From contig CALVKT010000018.1 of the NCBI GenBank assembly GCA_944333055.1, positions 1-52,503 on the forward strand: DNA of 52,503 nucleotides, read 5' to 3'. The notes beneath the pieces were generated by a model. It worked only from the letters and a program-made list of their open reading frames with translations, ran no database searches and was not told where the DNA came from. Below are positions 1-8,387 of this stretch, in pieces (position 1 is the first letter of the stretch; every line of letters begins with the position of its first letter). A program made the position numbers and the translations under genes. The stretch is from an uncultured Clostridia bacterium (GTDB taxonomy: Bacteria > Bacillota > Clostridia > Christensenellales > Aristaeellaceae).

Positions 1-390
1 ACCGGCCAGGCGCTCGCCCGGCGCCTGCGAGCGGGCCGCGTGGGGAGAGAGTGCGCAGCTTCCGAGTCGCCCGTGTTGATGATCGCACCGGAGAACACGC
101 AGGAAGAGCTCGCCCGCGTGGCTGATGCGCTGGGCGCGTGCACTGCGCCTTCGCGTCCGTATCCGGAGCTGCCCCTCGCCAGGGGCAGGCGCATGTGCGC
201 CGTGCGCGAGGCGATGTTCGCCCCGCGCGAGACGGTGCCCGCTCAAAGGGCGCTGGGGCGCATCTGCGGCGCGCCGACGGTCGCCTGCCCGCCCGCCATC
301 CCCATCGCCGTATCGGGCGAGGAGATCACGGCGCAGGCGCTCACGCTCTTTGACCACTACGGCATCGAGACGGTGGACGTGCTCCGCTGA
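1..390 (+). CDS. Orn/Lys/Arg decarboxylase family protein, C-terminal end (partial)
   Basis: The frame is open from the first base, so only about the last 129 residues are present and the PLP-binding domain lies upstream of the window. The end reads GAPTVACPPAIPIAVSGEE followed by ITAQALTLFDHYGI. This fits the C-terminal domain of the fold-III-type Orn/Lys/Arg decarboxylases, in which a cysteine followed by PPxIPI and a GE motif lies at the dimer interface. Such enzymes decarboxylate arginine, lysine or ornithine to polyamine precursors in the cytoplasm; the substrate cannot be told from this piece. The gene converges on the minus-strand genes that follow, with a shared hairpin terminator between them. 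Confidence 0.8.
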   Translation, partial: TGQALARRLRAGRVGRECAASESPVLMIAPENTQEELARVADALGACTAPSRPYPELPLARGRRMCAVREAMFAPRETVPAQRALGRICGAPTVACPPAIPIAVSGEEITAQALTLFDHYGIETVDVLR

Positions 391-472
391 ACACAGCGCC
401 GCTTCAAGCCGCCGCGAAGCGAAGTGTGAGGAGATCATCTCCCCCAACGCACAGCCCCATCCAACCGAATAC

Positions 473-512
473 AAAAATGCGAGAAGGTTTTCCACACCTT
501 CTCGCATTTTTT
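473..512. terminator. Bidirectional rho-independent terminator
   Basis: A perfect 11-bp stem, TGCGAGAAGGT at 478-488 pairing with 496-506, has a 7-base loop. It is flanked by A5 on the left and T6 on the right. It sits between the convergent decarboxylase and YhcN genes and can end transcription from both. Confidence 0.9.
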
Positions 513-643
513 CGCTTATCCGCAACGCAGGCGCACATGCCCGCTGATGCGCGAAGGAGCCGCAGCCCCTCCATCTCCCATCCGCAGCGGCGACACGATG
601 CTTCCCGCCGCAGGGCTGTGCAGCAGCCTTGCCGCGTCAGGCA

Positions 644-1231
644 TCACATGCCGGTGATGCGGTTCCACAGGTCGCCGAAGTCGTCGGCCAGCTCGTCAAG
701 GCCGGTCGCATTCGCCAGGCGCTCGCCCAACCCCTTGACCTGCCCGTAGAGCGTGTCGTCGTCCGTGATCTCGATGTCCGTCAGGCTGTCGTCCACCTGC
801 TGCACCGCCTCGACGATCATGTTCTTCATGCGCTCGTCGAGCCCCGCGCTGTACTGGTCGTCAAACTCGACCGCCACCAGCACGCGGTTTTCGCTGCCGA
901 TGACGACCTCTGCGTCGTCGATCTCGCTGATGCGCTCCACCGCCTCGGCGATCTGCTCAGCCAGCCTGCCCGCCTGCGCGGGCGTCATGTCCGCCGCCAT
1001 GTCCGGCGCGCTCGTGCCGTTCACCATGGAACCGACCGCCGCGCCCGTGTTCATGTCCGGAGAAACGTCCGGCGAGGGTGTCGCCGTATTGGCGCGCGCC
1101 GTCGCCGTCGCCATCGGGCTGTTGATCGGCGCCGCCGTCGCGGTCGTGCCGCTGGCGCTGCGCGTCGCGCAGCCGCCGAGCACCAGGGCTGCCATGGCGA
1201 TGCACAGCAGAATCATCAAACCTTTTTTCAC
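644..1231 (-). CDS. YhcN/YlaJ-type sporulation lipoprotein
   Basis: This is a 195-residue lipoprotein. The chosen GTG start has GGAGG eight bases upstream; it is followed by a Lys-Lys-rich signal peptide and a classic lipobox, LVLGGC, with Cys about residue 21. A low-complexity Thr/Ala/Pro linker follows. The C-terminal half has the YhcN-like pattern of a helix (AEQIAEAVERISEIDDAEVV) followed by an ENRVLVAVEF strand and a second alpha/beta unit. YhcN family members are found in spores and in the germination apparatus; their molecular role is not settled. It is the last gene behind the nucleoside kinase, 84 bases away. The family call rests on fold pattern and lipobox, not on a search. Confidence 0.75.
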   Translation of the reverse strand: MKKGLMILLCIAMAALVLGGCATRSASGTTATAAPINSPMATATARANTATPSPDVSPDMNTGAAVGSMVNGTSAPDMAADMTPAQAGRLAEQIAEAVERISEIDDAEVVIGSENRVLVAVEFDDQYSAGLDERMKNMIVEAVQQVDDSLTDIEITDDDTLYGQVKGLGERLANATGLDELADDFGDLWNRITGM

Positions 1232-1315
1232 TGGATTCGCCTCCTTGCCGCTATTGTGCGCCAGGGCCTGCGAATTCATCCGCGATTTTTTGAAGTTTTC
1301 TGCGCCGTGCACGCG

Positions 1316-2818
1316 TCACACCATCATGTTTTCGTCTTCCTGCCGGCGCGTCTCGCCGTAGAACGTGCATCCGCCGATGAACTCGCGCAGGATGGACGTG
1401 GGCGGGATCTCGTCCTCGTCGTTCAGGTCCTTGAAGTAGTGCAGGAATTTGCACAGGCGGCGCGAGCGCGTGTAGTACGGGCTGTCCTTGCCGATGGACT
1501 TGAGCATCGGATAGGCGTACTTCTTGAGCACGGCGATCTCGTAGAGCAGCGACGTGTTGAACATCACGTCCGCCCTCTCCTGGAAGGGGAAGATGTACTT
1601 TTCCTCGCCCATGCGCACCTTATCCCACATCTGCATCGTCTCCAGCGCATCTGTGGCGCGCGTCCTGTGGTCGCGCACCATCCGGCGCATCAGCCGCACG
1701 TCAGTGGTGCGGATGCGGTTGTGGCAGTCAAGGTTGAGCTGCGTGAGCGCGCTGACGTACACGCGGAACTTCAACTCGCTGGGGATGTCGCAGCTCAGCT
1801 CGTCGTTGAGCCCGTGGATGCCCTCCACGATGAGCACGTCGTCCGGGTTCAGGCGCAGCTTGACGCCCGTCGCCTCGCGCCGCTTCGTGTAAAAGGAGTA
1901 GCGCGGGCGCTCGACCTCGCGCCCGGCGAGCAGCTCGACGAGCTGCTCGTTGAACAGCGACACGTCGATGGACTGCAGGCACTCCAGATCCGGCTCGCCG
2001 TCCGGGCCCAGCGGCACATCCTCGCGGTTCAGGTAGTAATCGTCCAGCGAGATCGCGACCGGGTGCTTGCCGCTGACGCGCAGCTGAATGGCGAGCCGGT
2101 TGGCGAACGTCGTCTTGCCGCTGGAGGACGGGCCGGCGATAAACACCACGCGCGCGCCGCGGGCGACGATGCGCTCGGCAATGTGCGCGATGCCGCGCTC
2201 CTGCAGGGCCTCGCTCACGCGGATGAACGTGCGCCCCTCGCCGCGGGCGATGATGTCGTTGAGGTCGGCGGTCGTCTCGCAGCGCAGGATCCGCGAGTGC
2301 TCGTTCGCCTCGGCATACGTGCGCATGAGCTGCGGGCGCTCCGCAAACGGCGCGATCGGCCCGGAGAGGTCTTCGCCCGGCAGCAGCAGCACCATGCCCG
2401 GATAGTAAAAGCGCAGCGCGAAGCGGTCGATCTCGCCGGTGCTGCGCGCCATATCGCCGTAGAAGTATTCGCTCAGGCCGTCGCAGGTGTACACATCGAA
2501 GTGCTCAAACGGCCGATAGGCCAGCAGGCGCACCGTGTCCTCCTGCCCCTGCCGGCTGAAGTAGGCGATGGCCTCCTCGCGCGTCCAGCGCGATTTGACG
2601 ATGGGCAGGTTCCGGCGCACGATCTCGTGCATTCGGCCCTCGATGCGGCGCACGAGCGCCGCCGTCAGGCTCACGCCGCGCACGTTCATGTACACGCCCT
2701 GCCCGATGCTGTGCTCCACGCGCAGCGTCGCGCCGGGGCACACGTCGCGCAGGGCCAGCAGCAGGATCAGCCGCGCGCTGCGCTCGTAGATGCGTCTGTT
2801 CTCCTCGTGTTGTAGCAT
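1316..2818 (-). CDS. Uridine-kinase-like nucleoside kinase
   Basis: This is a 500-residue protein starting MLQHEENRRIY, chosen because GGGAGG lies eight bases before that ATG. The first 240 residues resemble the N-terminal region of threonyl-tRNA synthetases, as is known for this clostridial kinase family. The kinase half carries the P-loop GPSSSGKTTFANRLA and the uridine kinase motifs SLDDYYLNRED and VEGIHGLN. It probably phosphorylates uridine or a related nucleoside with ATP or GTP; specificity is not visible. It is 35 bases downstream of the flavoprotein gene and probably shares its transcript. Confidence 0.85.
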   Translation of the reverse strand: MLQHEENRRIYERSARLILLLALRDVCPGATLRVEHSIGQGVYMNVRGVSLTAALVRRIEGRMHEIVRRNLPIVKSRWTREEAIAYFSRQGQEDTVRLLAYRPFEHFDVYTCDGLSEYFYGDMARSTGEIDRFALRFYYPGMVLLLPGEDLSGPIAPFAERPQLMRTYAEANEHSRILRCETTADLNDIIARGEGRTFIRVSEALQERGIAHIAERIVARGARVVFIAGPSSSGKTTFANRLAIQLRVSGKHPVAISLDDYYLNREDVPLGPDGEPDLECLQSIDVSLFNEQLVELLAGREVERPRYSFYTKRREATGVKLRLNPDDVLIVEGIHGLNDELSCDIPSELKFRVYVSALTQLNLDCHNRIRTTDVRLMRRMVRDHRTRATDALETMQMWDKVRMGEEKYIFPFQERADVMFNTSLLYEIAVLKKYAYPMLKSIGKDSPYYTRSRRLCKFLHYFKDLNDEDEIPPTSILREFIGGCTFYGETRRQEDENMMV

Positions 2819-2853
2819 GTCGAGATCCTCCCTTCTATTCAAAAAGCCCCTGC

Positions 2854-4125
2854 TCACGCGCGAGGGGCTGCATAGGCGGCGGCGCTTTTGCCCGCCAGCG
2901 CGCCGGTAGAAAAAGCGATTTGCAGGTTGAATCCGCCGGTGTGCGCGTCCACATCGAGCACCTCGCCGGCAAAGAACAGGCCCGGCGACGCCTTGCTCAT
3001 CATCGTGCCCGGCTCAATCGCCCGCACGTCCACGCCGCCGCGGGTGACGATCGCCTCCTCGACGGGCCGCGTGCCCGACACGCGGATGGGCAGCGCCTTG
3101 AGGTGCGAGGCGAGCGCCAGGCGCTGCTCGCGGGTGATCTGGCTGACCGGCTGCTCAGGCGACAGCCCGCAGCACTGCGCGAACACCGGCCCCATGCGCG
3201 CAGGCATCAGTGTGAGAAGCACCGTGGAGAGCCGGCAGCGCGCGTTCTGCGCGAACTCGCGCTGAAGGCGCTGGTCGACCTGCTCGCTTGTCAGGCCGGG
3301 CTTCATGTCCAGCGTCACCGTCACGCCGGACAGATCCGCCGGCAGATGGCTGCTCAGCTCGATGAACAGCGGCCCGCTCACGCCGAAGTGCGTGAAGAGC
3401 ATCTCGCCCAGCTCGTCGTAGATCTTCGTCTTGCCCGCGCGCGCCGTGACGCGCACGTTCCGCAGCGACAGGCCCATGAGCAGCGTGGGCCACTTCTCCG
3501 CCGTCACCAGCCCGACCAGCGAGCCGGAGAGCGGCGTCACCGCCAGGCCGTTGTCCCGTGCGAACGCGTATCCGTCGCCCGTGGAACCGGTGGCGGGATA
3601 GCTCAGCCCGCCGGTGGCGACGACCACCGCTTTGGCGTACAGCGCGCCGCCGTCTGCAAGCTGCACGGCGTAGCCGCCCGCCTCCGCCTGCACGCGCGAG
3701 ACGGCGGTGTTCAGCGCCGCCTGCACGCCGGCCTCGCGCATGCCGCGCGCCAGCGCACGCGTCACGTCGCTCGCCTTGTCGCTCACCGGAAAGACGCGGC
3801 CGCCGCGCTCCACCTTCGTCTCCGTGCCCAGCATGGCCAGCAGCGCGGTCAAATCCTCGTGGCCGAACTGGCGCACGGCGGCGTAGAGGAACTTCGGATT
3901 GCGCGGCACCTGCCTGAAGAAGTCCTCGCCCTCGGCGGTATTCGTCACGTTGCAGCGGCCCTTGCCGGTGATGTAGATCTTCTTGCCCAGCTTTTCGTTC
4001 TTTTCCAGCAGCACGACCTGCGCGCCCGCCCAGGCGGCTTGCAGCGCGGCCATCATGCCCGCCGCGCCGCCGCCGATGACGGCGACATCAAGCCTTGTCT
4101 TTTCCCACATAGACCCGGTATTCAT
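2854..4125 (-). CDS. BaiN/HI0933-family NAD(P)/FAD-dependent oxidoreductase
   Basis: This is a 423-residue flavoprotein. The dinucleotide-binding motif VAVIGGGAAGMMAA is near residue 15, followed by the family signature EKNEKLGKKIYITGKGRCN, which includes the conserved GRCNxTN. A second FAD-contact motif, ATGGLSYPATGSTGDGY, lies near residue 170. The C-terminal FAGEVLDVDAHTGGFNLQIAFSTG is diagnostic of the HI0933/YhiN family. Members are cytosolic; some reduce bile-acid intermediates, but most have no known substrate, so none is assigned here. The start overlaps the end of the RpiR gene by 38 bases, implying translational coupling; MWEKTRL at 4110 is an alternative start. Confidence 0.9.
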   Translation of the reverse strand: MNTGSMWEKTRLDVAVIGGGAAGMMAALQAAWAGAQVVLLEKNEKLGKKIYITGKGRCNVTNTAEGEDFFRQVPRNPKFLYAAVRQFGHEDLTALLAMLGTETKVERGGRVFPVSDKASDVTRALARGMREAGVQAALNTAVSRVQAEAGGYAVQLADGGALYAKAVVVATGGLSYPATGSTGDGYAFARDNGLAVTPLSGSLVGLVTAEKWPTLLMGLSLRNVRVTARAGKTKIYDELGEMLFTHFGVSGPLFIELSSHLPADLSGVTVTLDMKPGLTSEQVDQRLQREFAQNARCRLSTVLLTLMPARMGPVFAQCCGLSPEQPVSQITREQRLALASHLKALPIRVSGTRPVEEAIVTRGGVDVRAIEPGTMMSKASPGLFFAGEVLDVDAHTGGFNLQIAFSTGALAGKSAAAYAAPRA

Positions 4126-4954
4126 CCCAGATTCCTTCCATCAGACGGAAATGCTCGCTCAGCTCCTCCTTGCGGCGCAGGCCCAGCGCCACGATCAGCG
4201 CGTTGATCACCGACAGCGGCGCCGCCATAGAATCCACGAAGGACGCCATGTCCGTGCGCGCCGTCAGGCAGACCGTGCTCGCCGCACACAGGGGCGACAT
4301 CGGGCCGTCCGTCATGCCGACGACCTGCGCGCCGCGCGCCTTGGCGAAGCTCATCGCCTCCAGCGTGCGCGTCGAGTAGCGCGGGAAGCTGATGCCAAAG
4401 AGCAGGTCTGTCTCGTTGATGCGGCTGATCTGCTCAAAGACGTCGCCGCTCGCCTCGGAGATGATGCGCACGTTGTCAAAGATGAAGTTGAGGTAGTACG
4501 CCAGGAACTGCGCGATGGGCGCGGCGGAGCGCAGGCCCATCACATAGATATGCCGCGCGGCGATGATCTTGTCGACCACCTCGTCAAAGGCCTTCGCGTC
4601 GATCTCCTCGGTCGTCGTGCGGATGTTCTGCATATCGGCATGCAGCACGGTGCGCAGCACCTCGCTCTGGTCGATATCCGTGGCCATCTCAAAGCGCTGC
4701 ACGGCGGTCAGCCAGTGGCGCACGAGCTCCTGAAGCGCGCGCTGGAGCTGCGGATATCCCTCGTAGCCCATCGCCGAGGCGAAGCGCACGACGGTGCTCT
4801 CGCTCACGCCGACCTTCTCGCCCAGCTTGGAGGCCGTCATGAAGACCGCCTTGTCGTAATGCTCCACGATATACTCGGCAATCTTCCGATGCCCCTTGCT
4901 CAGGCGCTTGCCCGACTGATTGAGCCTTCTCATCATGTCCTGCATGTTTTGCAT
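4088..4954 (-). CDS. MurR/RpiR-family transcriptional regulator
   Basis: This is a 288-residue regulator. An N-terminal RpiR helix-turn-helix (about residues 1-77) contains TASKLGEKVGVSESTVVRFA. A SIS sugar-phosphate-binding domain (about 115-255) includes IYVMGLRSAAPIAQFLAYYL and a GISFPRYSTRTLEAM segment. Such proteins sense phosphosugars such as MurNAc-6-P. No sugar catabolic genes are adjacent; it is followed by the flavoprotein and the nucleoside kinase, so its regulon is unknown. AGGAGG precedes the ATG. Its promoter shares bases with the surE terminator. Confidence 0.9.
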   Translation of the reverse strand: MQNMQDMMRRLNQSGKRLSKGHRKIAEYIVEHYDKAVFMTASKLGEKVGVSESTVVRFASAMGYEGYPQLQRALQELVRHWLTAVQRFEMATDIDQSEVLRTVLHADMQNIRTTTEEIDAKAFDEVVDKIIAARHIYVMGLRSAAPIAQFLAYYLNFIFDNVRIISEASGDVFEQISRINETDLLFGISFPRYSTRTLEAMSFAKARGAQVVGMTDGPMSPLCAASTVCLTARTDMASFVDSMAAPLSVINALIVALGLRRKEELSEHFRLMEGIWDEYRVYVGKDKA

Positions 4955-5001
4955 GGTATTTTCGACCTCCTGAAGAAGACAGTCTGCATTGTGCCGCCTT
5001 C

Positions 5002-5030
5002 ATTGTAACAAAAACGCGAAAAAAATGCAA
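5002..5030 (-). promoter_or_regulatory. Promoter of the rpiR-like operon
   Basis: On the minus strand, TTGCAT (5030-5025), a 17-base spacer and TACAAT (5007-5002) form a near-consensus SigA promoter. The -35 hexamer is part of the distal arm of the surE terminator hairpin. Confidence 0.75.
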
Positions 5031-5051
5031 GAAGTTTTCCGCTTCTTGCAT
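5019..5051 (-). terminator. Terminator behind surE
   Basis: On the minus strand, ATGCAAGAAG pairs with CTTCTTGCAT across a 7-base loop and is followed by a run of seven T. It ends the VanW-VanW-surE transcript. Confidence 0.85.
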
Positions 5052-5082
5052 CATATCCTGCAGCATTTTCCCAAAGCGCGCC

Positions 5083-5814
5083 TCAGAGCCCATTCGTCCA
5101 TTCGTCCGTCTGCGCCCGATCCGTCATGTCAAAATGCAGCACGGTGACGGTCGCATAACCCTGAGCGAGTTTGACATAATCCTCGCTTTGCGGCTTCGTC
5201 TCGTCGATCTTGCCGTTGAGCGCATACGCCGTCTCCCCATCCTCTTCGGGCGCGTAGCACTCGTGGTAGTGCAGCTGGCCCATGCGCGCAGCCGCCACGC
5301 CGCGAAACGCGTCGGCCTCCGGATAATTGACGTTGAGCACGCTGTAGGGCGCCAGCGGCCTGTCCATCATCCGCGCAAAGAGCCGCACGGCCAGCGCGGC
5401 GGCCTCGCCGTAATCTGCGCGCCGGTGCGACTGGGAGACGGCCAGCGCGGGCCGGCCGCAGAGCGCGCCCTCCATCGCCGCGCCGACGGTGCCGGAATAC
5501 AGGATGTCCGAGCCCACGTTGTAGCCGCAGTTCACGCCGGAGACGACGGCCTGTGCGTCCGGGCAGAGCACGTTCAGGCCAAGCTTCACGCAGTCCGCCG
5601 GGGTGCCGCCGATGGCATACGCCCTGGCCGCGCCCGCCAGCGCCGTCTCCCGCACCGGAATCCTGCGCGCGATGCTCAGCGCATGGCTCGCCGCCGAGCG
5701 CTGGCTGTCCGGCGCGCAGACGATCACCTCGTGCCCGGCGCGGGCAAACGCCTCAGCCAGCGCGGCGATGCCCGGCGCGAAGATGCCGTCGTCATTGGCA
5801 ATCAATACCTTCAT
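5083..5814 (-). CDS. surE: 5'/3'-nucleotidase SurE
   Basis: This is a 243-residue metal-dependent nucleotidase that removes phosphate from nucleoside 5'- and 3'-monophosphates. The N-terminus MKVLIANDDGIFAPGI has the metal-binding NDDG motif. The family motifs APDSQRSAASHA, GTPADCVKLG and SGVNCGYNVGSDILYSGTV follow in the expected order. The ATG at 5814 is chosen over an upstream TTG: GAGGA lies nine bases before it, and the stop of the VanW gene is only five bases upstream. It is the last gene of an operon with two VanW proteins. Confidence 0.95.
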   Translation of the reverse strand: MKVLIANDDGIFAPGIAALAEAFARAGHEVIVCAPDSQRSAASHALSIARRIPVRETALAGAARAYAIGGTPADCVKLGLNVLCPDAQAVVSGVNCGYNVGSDILYSGTVGAAMEGALCGRPALAVSQSHRRADYGEAAALAVRLFARMMDRPLAPYSVLNVNYPEADAFRGVAAARMGQLHYHECYAPEEDGETAYALNGKIDETKPQSEDYVKLAQGYATVTVLHFDMTDRAQTDEWTNGL

Positions 5815-5819
5815 GCGTA

Positions 5820-6824
5820 TCAATCCTCGTAATCTCTGAACAGGAACGCCGTCATCACGCCGTCCAGACTCTCAAACTCGATGCGCAGCGTATAGGGCAG
5901 CACGTTGCGCACGACCAGGTCGCTGTTGGTGCCCACGGTGGCGTCAAAGCCGGCGGGCAGGTAGCTCACGCCGCCCTGCGCATGCCAGTTCATCTCCTCG
6001 ATGACCATGGGCACGCGCAGCACGACGTTGTAAAACGTGCTGCACACCTGGCAGACGCCGCCGCCGTAGCCCATCTCGCTCTCACCGGAGAGGATGGGCG
6101 CGGAGCGGTAGCCGTTTTCCTTTGTGTATGGCCCGCAGACCGCGTTGAAGGAGAACGTCTCGCCCGCCTTCACGCGGATGCTGGTGAGCCGCTCGGTCGC
6201 CAGCGCGATGTTGTGCAGGCGGCCGGCGTTGCCCTCCTTGTTCATGCTCGTCGTGTAAAACGTCGTGAACGCGCAGAGCAGGTCGCCCGGCTGCGCCCCG
6301 TCCCAGGGCACGAAGTCGTAGAGCTTCAAATTGTCCGCGCTGATGCTGACGTTCTCCGGTTCGCGCTTGTACGGGAAGTACGCCCGCCCGTCGCGGATCT
6401 CCTCGACGGAGAGCCACGAGCCCGCGCTCACCTCGATGGGATAGCGGTATCCCTCCGGCTTGAAGGACGTGTCCCGCAGCACGTAGCCCACGGCGACGTG
6501 CGTGCTTGTGCCGGGCATGGGCCCGTCAAAAGGGTTCTTGCGCTGCACGCGCTCCACGTACTTGGTGCGCACGTAGCCCTGCCCGCCGTCAAAGGCGATG
6601 CGCGTCCACGTGCGGCCCTTGACGAAGACGTCCAGCCGCTCGTCCGCCTCCACGCTGCCCAGCACCGTGGCGTCCTCATCGCCCCAGCGGTAGACGGTCT
6701 GCCGCTTGCTGCTGAAGCCGTAATAGGGCGCCGCTTCGCCATCCGCCTGCTCGGCACAGGCCATGGGCAGCAGCGCGAGAAACAGCGCGGCCATCAGGGC
6801 CGCGCACAGCCGCGCGCGCCTCAT
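5820..6824 (-). CDS. VanW family protein with SH3-like domain
   Basis: This is a 334-residue exported protein. The signal peptide ends MACAEQ (probable cut after ACA). A bacterial SH3-like domain spans roughly residues 33-92. The VanW domain (about 190-325) carries GETFSFNAVCGPYTKENGY and GGGVCQVCSTFYNVVLR, the conserved Cys-containing core of the family. VanW was named from vancomycin-resistance clusters, but its activity is unknown; SH3 domains suggest a wall-associated location. The ATG overlaps the stop of the preceding VanW gene as ATGA. There is no vanR/S/H/A/X nearby, so this is not a resistance cluster. Confidence 0.85.
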   Translation of the reverse strand: MRRARLCAALMAALFLALLPMACAEQADGEAAPYYGFSSKRQTVYRWGDEDATVLGSVEADERLDVFVKGRTWTRIAFDGGQGYVRTKYVERVQRKNPFDGPMPGTSTHVAVGYVLRDTSFKPEGYRYPIEVSAGSWLSVEEIRDGRAYFPYKREPENVSISADNLKLYDFVPWDGAQPGDLLCAFTTFYTTSMNKEGNAGRLHNIALATERLTSIRVKAGETFSFNAVCGPYTKENGYRSAPILSGESEMGYGGGVCQVCSTFYNVVLRVPMVIEEMNWHAQGGVSYLPAGFDATVGTNSDLVVRNVLPYTLRIEFESLDGVMTAFLFRDYED

Positions 6825-8272
6825 GCCCTGTAGATGCGCACGGTCAGCACGCCGTTTTCCGCCTGCAGGGCGAGGCGCACGTCATAGGGCAGCGTGTTGC
6901 GCAGGCGCAGGTCGATGTTGCCGTTGCCCACCGCCGCATCGAAGTCGAGCGGCACATACTCGATGCCGTAGGAGGAATGCACCTGCTGCTTGATCACTTC
7001 GATGGGAATCTGCAGGATGGCGTTGTAGAGCGTCGTGGAGACTTGGCAGATGCCGCCGCCGTATCCGAGCTTATCGTTGGAGACGTAGTTGATGATCGGC
7101 CCTTCCTGATAGCCGTTGCTCTGCGTATACGGCGCGCAGTAGTCGTTGAAGTAGAACTTCTCGCCCACCGGCACGATCACCTCATTCAGGCGCGTGACGC
7201 CCTGCATGATGTTGTGCAGGCGGCCGATCTCCTCCTGCGTCGTCTGTGCCGGGTCGTAGAAGGTGGAGAACACGGCGATCAGCTCGCCCGTCTCTGCCTC
7301 GTTCCAGCGCTTGACCGGTTCGAGCTCCAGGTGGCTCGTCGCCAGGATTTTGCCGGTGATGCGGTCGTAAGGCAGCGTCACGGACATGTCCTCATAAAGC
7401 GCGCTGACCGCCATGATCGAGCCCTTCGTCACCGTGCGCAGCTCTTCGCCCGTCTCCTCGTTCAGGATGACGGTATCCTCCAGCACGTGCGCCGCATACG
7501 GATACCAGACCGTGCCGGGGATGTACGGGCCGTATGGATCGTAGCGCTTGTAATAGCGCAGGTGATCCGCGCGCACATAGCCCTCGGCGTCGTCCTTGCG
7601 CACGTGCGCCCAGGCGCCGTCGGTGCTCATCACATCGACATACTCGTCCTTGTAGACCGTGCCCATCAGGCGGGAATTCTCGTCCTTGTCGCGTCGGATG
7701 GAGAGGTTCACGTCCGCCATGGCGGAATACACGGCCTCAAACGCAGGGGCAGTGATGTATTGTTCGGGCACCTCGATGCCCTCGTGCGCGCCCTCAAGGC
7801 CCGTGATCCGGTCAGCGAGCACATAGCCCTTGACGCCGTTTTTGACCACGTAATGCCATTCCTCGCCCAGCTCCAGGATGTAGACCGTCTCACCGTCTTC
7901 AAGGGACTGCATCTTGAGCGCGGACTTGCTCTGCGTCTGGCGGATGGTCAGCGCTATCGTGGCCACGCCCAGATACTGCGCGTCCGCCGCGTCGTTGTAG
8001 CCCTCCGCCAGCGCCAGATCGACCACGTTCTTGGTGAGCACGTAGCCCGTGCTGCCGTCCTTTTCCACCTTCGTCCACTTCTCGCCGTAGTCGACGATGT
8101 TGATGAACTCGCCTTCCTCCACGCTGCCCACTTTGCTGGCGGACGTGGAGCGGCTCGCGCGGATGGTCATCGCTTTTGTGACCGAACCCGTGTAGAGAAT
8201 CGTCTCCGCGGCTGCCGCTACGCCCATCGCCAGCAGCAGCGCGAGGATCAGGATGGACACCATCTTCTTCAT
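6821..8272 (-). CDS. VanW family protein with three SH3-like repeats
   Basis: This is a 483-residue exported protein starting MKKMVSILI; GAGGAG before the ATG supports this start. Signal peptide about 1-22. Three SH3-like repeats follow near residues 24-82, 98-155 and 184-236, each with a TIRxxxSxxSxxxGxxxxGE-type first half and a GYVLxxxV-type end. The VanW domain occupies about 330-483, with GEKFYFNDYCAPYTQSNGY and GGGICQVSTTLYNAIL. It is a longer paralogue of the next gene, to which it is translationally coupled. The repeats suggest binding to peptidoglycan; the catalytic role, if any, is unknown. Confidence 0.87.
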   Translation of the reverse strand: MKKMVSILILALLLAMGVAAAAETILYTGSVTKAMTIRASRSTSASKVGSVEEGEFINIVDYGEKWTKVEKDGSTGYVLTKNVVDLALAEGYNDAADAQYLGVATIALTIRQTQSKSALKMQSLEDGETVYILELGEEWHYVVKNGVKGYVLADRITGLEGAHEGIEVPEQYITAPAFEAVYSAMADVNLSIRRDKDENSRLMGTVYKDEYVDVMSTDGAWAHVRKDDAEGYVRADHLRYYKRYDPYGPYIPGTVWYPYAAHVLEDTVILNEETGEELRTVTKGSIMAVSALYEDMSVTLPYDRITGKILATSHLELEPVKRWNEAETGELIAVFSTFYDPAQTTQEEIGRLHNIMQGVTRLNEVIVPVGEKFYFNDYCAPYTQSNGYQEGPIINYVSNDKLGYGGGICQVSTTLYNAILQIPIEVIKQQVHSSYGIEYVPLDFDAAVGNGNIDLRLRNTLPYDVRLALQAENGVLTVRIYRA

Positions 8273-8300
8273 GCTTCGTTCTCCTCGATCTGCCGTAATG

Positions 8301-8358
8301 AAAAGGGGGCTGTGCAGATGATGCACGCATGCGCGCACGCCGTCCACATCAGTCCCCC
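8301..8358 (-). terminator. Probable terminator after the efp / zinc-ribbon unit
   Basis: On the minus strand GGGGG near 8358 can pair with CCCCC near 8305, enclosing an imperfect inner hairpin and followed by TTTT. The stem is interrupted, so this is a moderate call. Confidence 0.5.
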
Positions 8359-8387
8359 TCATGACCTGCGTTTATCCTGTAGGCGAA

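Noticed and set aside
5820-8272. A vancomycin-resistance cluster, suggested by two VanW proteins
   Set aside because: No vanR, vanS, vanH, vanA/B or vanX genes are present; VanW-domain proteins are widespread outside resistance clusters.
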